Shown here piece by piece: positions 8,017-14,307 of a DNA stretch of 14,307 nucleotides. Source of the stretch: an uncultured Eubacteriales bacterium. GTDB lineage: Bacteria > Bacillota > Clostridia > Oscillospirales > Acutalibacteraceae. Made by a program: the position numbers and the translations under genes. The stretch covers positions 1 to 14,307 of the forward strand of contig CAKUXU010000015.1 in assembly GCA_934700635.1 (NCBI GenBank), in the 5' to 3' direction. The notes below the pieces were generated by a model, which was not told the DNA's origin, searched no databases, and was given only the letters and a program-made list of their open reading frames with translations. Numbering within the stretch: the stretch's first letter is position 1; every line of letters begins with the position of its first letter.

Positions 8017-10380
8017 ATAGAGGAGATAATAAAACAATATGATTTAGTTGTTCCTGTGATTTCACTTTGCGAATTTGTAATGTTCCCAAATGTGATTCTA
8101 CATTTCGATATTAGTAGAGAAAATTCCATTATGGCTGTTGAAGAGTCCTTTAAATCGGGGAGAAAAATATTTTTAGTTACTCAAAAAGATCCAAAAATGT
8201 ATGATGAAAAAAATGTTTACTCTATGGGAGTTTTAGCAACTGTAAAAGAAATACTCAGGCAAACTGACAATACAATGAGAATTTTAGTTAAAGGTGAATG
8301 TAGAGCTCAAGCTATTGAATTTATTGATCAAAATGAAAATTTTCTTAAAGCAAAAATTTTAAAGCTTCACACAGAAGAAATAGAGAAAGATATGCTTGAT
8401 GAGGCCATTATTCGCAATGCAAGAGAAGTTTTTGCACAGTATTTGTCTCTTTCTTCCACTAAAGTTTCCGGTGAACTAATATTCGATATTACAAACTTTG
8501 ATGATGCAGGCAAAACAGCAGATTATATTCTTGCAAACATTAGTATTAAATCAAAAATAAAGCAGTCTCTTTTGGAAGAAATGAATCCTATAAGCAGACT
8601 CCAAAAGACAGTTTTAATACTTTCAAAAGAAAATGAAATACTTAAATTTAAAAATCAGATAGATTCAAAAATTAAAGTGAGCTTGGAACAATCTCAAAGA
8701 GAATATTTATTAAGGGAACAAATGAGAGCTATTTCTCAGGAACTTGGCGAAGATGAAGACCCTTTAAGTGAAGCAGAAGAGTTTAAAAGCAAAATTGAAA
8801 GCTTTAATTTACCAAATGATACTCGAGAAAAACTTTTAAAAGAATGCAAGAGCTTTTCTAGAATTCCTTCAGTTTCTCCCGAAGCTGCTATTTCAAGAAA
8901 TTATTTGGAATTTTGTTGTTCTTTACCTTGGAATAAATCGAGTAGAGAAACAATTAATTTAGACAAATCTCAAAAAATTCTTGACTCTGCTCATTATGGT
9001 CTTGATGAAGTAAAGCAAAGAATAATGGAATTTTTATCGGTTAAAAAGCTCGCACCAAGTATGAAAGGTCAAATAATTTGTTTTTCAGGACCTCCTGGTG
9101 TTGGAAAAACTTCGATTGTTAAATCACTTGCTAAAGCTTTAAATAGGAAGTATATTAGAATATCCCTCGGAGGAGTTAATGATGAAAGCGAAATCAGAGG
9201 TCATAGAAAAACTTATATAGGAGCTATGCCCGGACGTATTTTATCGTCTATAAATCAGGTTAAAGTTAATAATCCTATAATACTTTTAGATGAAGTAGAC
9301 AAGCTTTCTAAAGATTATAAAGGAGACCCAGCGTCCGCACTTTTGGAACTTTTGGATCCAGAGCAAAATTCTGAATTCCATGACAGGTATTTAGATGTTC
9401 CTTTTGATTTGAGTAAAGTAATGTTTATAGCAACAGCAAATGATAAAAACTTAATTCCAAGACCTCTTTATGACCGCATGGAAATAATAGATCTTTACAG
9501 CTACACTTATGAAGAAAAATTTCAAATAGCGGTTAATCATTTGATATCTAAACAGCTCAAAAAACATGGTCTTAATAATAAAAACTTTTCTATAACAGAT
9601 GAAGCTATTAAAAAACTTATAGAATGTTACACTAGAGAAGCAGGAGTTCGTGAACTTGAAAGACAAATTTCTTCTTTAATGAGGAAAACTGCAAAAAGCA
9701 TAGTAGAAGGAAAAGTTAAGTCAGTTTGCATTGATGAAATTAAACTCACAGAAATGCTTGGACCTGAAAAGTTTAAAATCGAAAAACGAAGTAAAGAAAA
9801 CGAAATCGGTGTTGTTAATGGTTTAGCTTGGACTTCGGTCGGAGGAGAAACTATGCCGATAGAAGTTGCTTTAATGAAGGGAAAAGGAAAAGTTCAAGTT
9901 ACGGGATTGCTTGGTGACGTTATGAAAGAGTCAGCTCAAATAGCTGTTAGTTACATACGAAGTAATTCTGAAAAGCTTGGAATTGGTTCTGATTTCTATA
10001 AAAATTTTGATATTCATATTCATGCCCCTGAAGGAGCTGTTCCGAAAGATGGTCCATCTGCAGGTGTAAGTATGGCAACAGCACTTGTGTCTGCTCTCAG
10101 TAAAAAACCTGTTTTGTCTGATGTAGCAATGACTGGAGAAATCAGTCTTAAAGGGAAAGTTTTGCCAATTGGTGGGCTTAGAGAAAAAACAATGGCAGCG
10201 TATAAAAAAGGAATAAAAACTGTTATTATTCCTTCTGGTAATGAAAATGATATTCAAAAAATAGACGAAAACGTGAAAAAATCTCTTAAATTTGTTATGG
10301 CAGATAATTTAGACACTGTCTTTAAAAATGCTCTTGCTACACCACTTGAACCAAGGAATGTTGAAAATGATAAATTTTAA
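8017..10380 (+). CDS. lon: ATP-dependent protease Lon (LonA type), start codon apparently ATA
   Basis: Lon is a self-contained AAA+ serine protease that removes damaged and regulatory proteins. The N-terminal substrate-binding domain (about residues 1-210) and coiled coil (EQSQREYLLREQMRAI) lead to an ATPase core with Walker A GPPGVGKT (358-365) and Walker B LLDEVDK (Asp425-Glu426). The protease domain has the Ser-Lys dyad: Ser681 in KDGPSAG and Lys724 in GGLREKTMAA. Numbers assume ATA 8017, giving 787 residues, near E. coli Lon (784). The first standard start in frame is GTG 8056, but it lacks a ribosome site and cuts off the conserved first strand (DLVVPVISL), which is open in frame upstream. 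GAGGTGA (8004-8010) lies 6 bases before ATA 8017, so an ATA start, or an ATG misread as ATA, fits better. It overlaps engB by 14 bases. No lonB gene lies between clpX and lon. Confidence 0.95.
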   Translation: MEEIIKQYDLVVPVISLCEFVMFPNVILHFDISRENSIMAVEESFKSGRKIFLVTQKDPKMYDEKNVYSMGVLATVKEILRQTDNTMRILVKGECRAQAIEFIDQNENFLKAKILKLHTEEIEKDMLDEAIIRNAREVFAQYLSLSSTKVSGELIFDITNFDDAGKTADYILANISIKSKIKQSLLEEMNPISRLQKTVLILSKENEILKFKNQIDSKIKVSLEQSQREYLLREQMRAISQELGEDEDPLSEAEEFKSKIESFNLPNDTREKLLKECKSFSRIPSVSPEAAISRNYLEFCCSLPWNKSSRETINLDKSQKILDSAHYGLDEVKQRIMEFLSVKKLAPSMKGQIICFSGPPGVGKTSIVKSLAKALNRKYIRISLGGVNDESEIRGHRKTYIGAMPGRILSSINQVKVNNPIILLDEVDKLSKDYKGDPASALLELLDPEQNSEFHDRYLDVPFDLSKVMFIATANDKNLIPRPLYDRMEIIDLYSYTYEEKFQIAVNHLISKQLKKHGLNNKNFSITDEAIKKLIECYTREAGVRELERQISSLMRKTAKSIVEGKVKSVCIDEIKLTEMLGPEKFKIEKRSKENEIGVVNGLAWTSVGGETMPIEVALMKGKGKVQVTGLLGDVMKESAQIAVSYIRSNSEKLGIGSDFYKNFDIHIHAPEGAVPKDGPSAGVSMATALVSALSKKPVLSDVAMTGEISLKGKVLPIGGLREKTMAAYKKGIKTVIIPSGNENDIQKIDENVKKSLKFVMADNLDTVFKNALATPLEPRNVENDKF

Positions 10381-10963
10381 TAATGCTAAATTTTTAGGCT
10401 CAATAGGTAATTTAAACCAGCTTAAAAAGGATAATTTGCCGGAAATAGTTTTTTCCGGTCGTTCTAATGTTGGAAAGTCTTCGCTTATAAACAAAGTTTT
10501 AAATAGAAAATCTTTAGCAAGAGTAAGTAGCCAACCTGGTAAAACTATAAATATAAATCTATATGATTTGGTAAAAGCAAGATTTGTCGATTTGCCTGGG
10601 TACGGATATGCAAAAGTTTCATTTGAAGAAAAAAAACGTTGGTCGAAACTGATAGAAGGATATTTTGAAAATAATTCTAATATAGCTCTTGTTGTTCAAA
10701 TAATTGATATGAGACATCCTCCTTCTGTGCTGGATATTCAAATGATGGAGTTTTTAAAAAATAAGGGGTACAATTTCGTAATTGTAGCCTCAAAAAGCGA
10801 TAAATTAAGAAAAACTGCAAAAGCAGAAAGAGAAAGCCTTATGAAAACAGAGCTTAAAGATTTTGAAGATATCGAAAAAATAATTTTTTCCTCTCTAAAT
10901 GGTGAGGGAGTTGAAAAATTAAAAGGACTTATTTGTAAATATTGCGAAGATTGGAGAAAATGA
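10367..10963 (+). CDS. engB: Ribosome biogenesis GTP-binding protein EngB (YsxC/YihA)
   Basis: A small TRAFAC GTPase acting in 50S subunit assembly. The 198-residue product has G1 GRSNVGKS (31-38) with the following SSLIN, G2 threonine in PGKT (57-60), and G3 DLPG in VDLPGYGYA (75-78). G4 is SKSD (142-145), where many relatives have TKAD or TKxD, and G5 lies in SSLNGEG. ATG 10367 is preferred over in-frame starts at 10328 and 10358. It is 9 bases after AAGGA (10353-10357) and gives the normal short N-terminus before the GTPase core. It overlaps the lon end by 14 bases, so coupling is likely; lon-ysxC linkage is classic in Firmicutes. It is a second 50S-assembly GTPase in the same window as rbgA, and this one is intact. 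Confidence 0.95.
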   Translation: MINFNNAKFLGSIGNLNQLKKDNLPEIVFSGRSNVGKSSLINKVLNRKSLARVSSQPGKTININLYDLVKARFVDLPGYGYAKVSFEEKKRWSKLIEGYFENNSNIALVVQIIDMRHPPSVLDIQMMEFLKNKGYNFVIVASKSDKLRKTAKAERESLMKTELKDFEDIEKIIFSSLNGEGVEKLKGLICKYCEDWRK

Positions 10964-10967
10964 AATA

Positions 10968-13568
<2,601 letters not shown>

Positions 13569-13589
13569 ATTCTACAGATTAATTAATTC

Positions 13590-13629
13590 AAAACCTTTAT
13601 CCTAGTAAGTGGTAAAGGTTTTATTTTTT
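13590..13629 (+). terminator. Intrinsic terminator after valS
   Basis: AAAACCTTTA, one unpaired T, then CC (13590-13602) pairs with GGTAAAGGTTTT (13611-13622) around the 8-base loop TAGTAAGT. A T-rich tract (TTATTTTTT, 13621-13629) follows directly. The stem has 12 pairs with one bulge. It begins 22 bases after the valS stop and separates the long housekeeping run from spoIIAA. Confidence 0.88.
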
Positions 13630-13644
13630 AAAAATTTTATCTTA

Positions 13645-13670
13645 AGGAGGAAATTTTAAAGTTTAAGAAT
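13645..13670 (+). promoter_or_regulatory. Possible sigma-H-type promoter for the spoIIA operon
   Basis: AGGA (13645-13648, within AAGGAGGAAAT) lies 18 bases before GAAT (13667-13670, followed by TT). This resembles the AGGA / GAAT cores of sigma-H promoters that drive spoIIA in Bacillus. Transcription would start near 13677, leaving a leader of about 17 bases that still contains the real ribosome site at 13682-13688. The flanking W positions after the first AGGA do not match, while a second AGGA (13648-13651) matches better but lies only 15 bases from GAAT. The same AAGGAGG could instead be an unused Shine-Dalgarno sequence. Confidence 0.35.
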
Positions 13671-13693
13671 TTGAAGAATACAAGGAGGTACAT

Positions 13694-14011
13694 ATGGGTG
13701 TTAAAGTATCATTTTCCGGCGGTATTATGATAGCAGCTATTGAAGGAGATATAGATCATCACACCGCAAAGGATATTCGAGAAGGTATAGATCATTTAGT
13801 TAATGAAAAAAAGCCAAGTGTTTTAAAACTTGACTTTGGTGGTGTCTCTATTATGGATAGTTCTGGTATAGGGCTTATTATGGGAAGGTATAAAGTTGTA
13901 AATTCGTATGGAGGAAAATTAAAAGTTATAAATGTTCCAAAAAGACTTGAAAGAATAATAAAACTTTCAGGTTTGGAAGTTCTTAAAGTATTTGAAAGCG
14001 AGGGAATTTAA
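13694..14011 (+). CDS. spoIIAA: Anti-sigma F factor antagonist SpoIIAA
   Basis: SpoIIAA is the STAS-domain partner-switching protein that, when dephosphorylated, captures SpoIIAB and frees sigma-F in the forespore. The 105-residue product is close to the family length (about 115). Its key motif [14 protein letters not shown] has DSSG at 55-58; Ser57 aligns with the phosphorylated Ser58 of B. subtilis SpoIIAA. The C-terminal helix region [15 protein letters not shown] is also typical. ATG 13694 has an excellent AAGGAGG at 13682-13688, the strongest ribosome site seen in the window. Its TAA shares one base with the ATG of spoIIAB (TAATG), so the two are translationally coupled. Presence with spoIIAB makes the sporulation role much likelier than a general RsbV-type stress role. 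Confidence 0.95.
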   Translation: MGVKVSFSGGIMIAAIEGDIDHHTAKDIREGIDHLVNEKKPSVLKLDFGGVSIMDSSGIGLIMGRYKVVNSYGGKLKVINVPKRLERIIKLSGLEVLKVFESEGI

Positions 14012-14307
14012 TGCAAGAAGTAATAAATGAAATGAATTTGAATTTTTTAAGTAGGTCATGTAATGAAGGATTTGCAAGAACTACGATAGCATCTTTTGTT
14101 TCTCAGCTTGACCCGACTATAGATGAACTTGCTGATATAAAAACAGCAGTTTCCGAAGCGGTTACTAACTCAATAGTTCATGGATATAAATCCGGAATAG
14201 GTAAAATATATATTTCTTCCAAGATTTATGATGGAGGAAAAATAATTATAAAAATTAAAGACAAAGGTTGCGGCATAGAAAATGTACCGCAAGCAATGGA
14301 GCCGCTT
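14011..14307 (+). CDS. spoIIAB: Anti-sigma F factor SpoIIAB, 3' end cut by window
   Basis: SpoIIAB binds and inhibits sigma-F and, as a kinase, phosphorylates SpoIIAA. The first 99 residues are visible and run off the window edge; the family is about 146 residues. It is a GHKL-fold ATPase: the N box is [14 protein letters not shown] with Glu49 and Asn53, the G1 box is DKGCGI (84-89), and the G2 region begins at EPL at the edge. Strong resemblance to B. subtilis SpoIIAB extends through NESFAR-like (NEGFAR), [14 protein letters not shown] and [14 protein letters not shown] 14011 overlaps the spoIIAA stop by one base. A later in-frame ATG at 14032 is a less likely start. The sigma-F gene (sigF/spoIIAC) is expected downstream, outside the window. 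Confidence 0.95.
   Translation, partial: MQEVINEMNLNFLSRSCNEGFARTTIASFVSQLDPTIDELADIKTAVSEAVTNSIVHGYKSGIGKIYISSKIYDGGKIIIKIKDKGCGIENVPQAMEPL

Noticed and set aside
9931..10257. 108-residue open frame on the minus strand within lon
   Set aside because: It lies fully inside the strongly conserved Lon protease domain in antisense, has no recognisable domain and is rich in Phe, Asn, Ser and Cys as expected of an antisense shadow.
10921..10967. T-box riboswitch for valS
   Set aside because: engB coding sequence abuts valS with only 4 bases between them, leaving no room for a leader.

Overview
The window is an A+T-rich, almost fully coding stretch with every gene on the + strand. It reads as the chromosome of a spore-forming member of the Clostridia. 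The evidence is the block tig-clpP-clpX-lon-engB(ysxC)-valS, the block lepB-rbgA-rnhB-yraN, and the start of a spoIIA operon (spoIIAA, spoIIAB), which is found only in endospore-forming Firmicutes. An Oscillospirales/Ruminococcaceae-like relative would fit the gene order, but that placement is inference. There are no RNA genes, insertion sequences, CRISPR arrays or phage genes.

Layout. (1) Positions 1-1033: two tandem type I signal peptidase genes, the first cut by the window edge. (2) Positions 1092-2961: ribosome-assembly GTPase rbgA, interrupted by one in-frame TAA; then RNase HII (rnhB) and YraN, which overlaps rnhB. (3) Positions 2948-4579: an M19 membrane-dipeptidase-family enzyme and a calcineurin-like metallophosphoesterase, coupled to each other and to yraN. 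(4) Positions 4606-6502: trigger factor and ClpP. (5) Positions 6503-6646: a spacer holding a hairpin and promoter-like boxes, the largest gap in the window. (6) Positions 6647-13568: ClpX, Lon, EngB and valyl-tRNA synthetase, ending in a clear intrinsic terminator at about 13590-13629. (7) Positions 13694 to the end: spoIIAA and the 5' two thirds of spoIIAB, probably a separately controlled sporulation unit.

The genes cover protein export (signal peptidases), 50S assembly and GTPase control (RbgA, EngB), removal of RNA from DNA (RNase HII), nascent-chain folding (trigger factor), ATP-dependent proteolysis (ClpXP, Lon), tRNA charging, and the partner-switching module that controls sigma-F in the forespore.

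I found no previously undescribed system. Two single-base anomalies in housekeeping genes deserve attention. rbgA carries a TAA where a leucine codon is expected just before its DTPG motif, with the frame intact on both sides. lon has no ATG/GTG/TTG at its expected start, but an ATA sits at good distance from a Shine-Dalgarno sequence. Each could be a real lesion or unusual signal, or a sequence error. The neighbouring genes are intact and end in TAA, TGA or TAG at normal lengths, so a changed genetic code is not supported.
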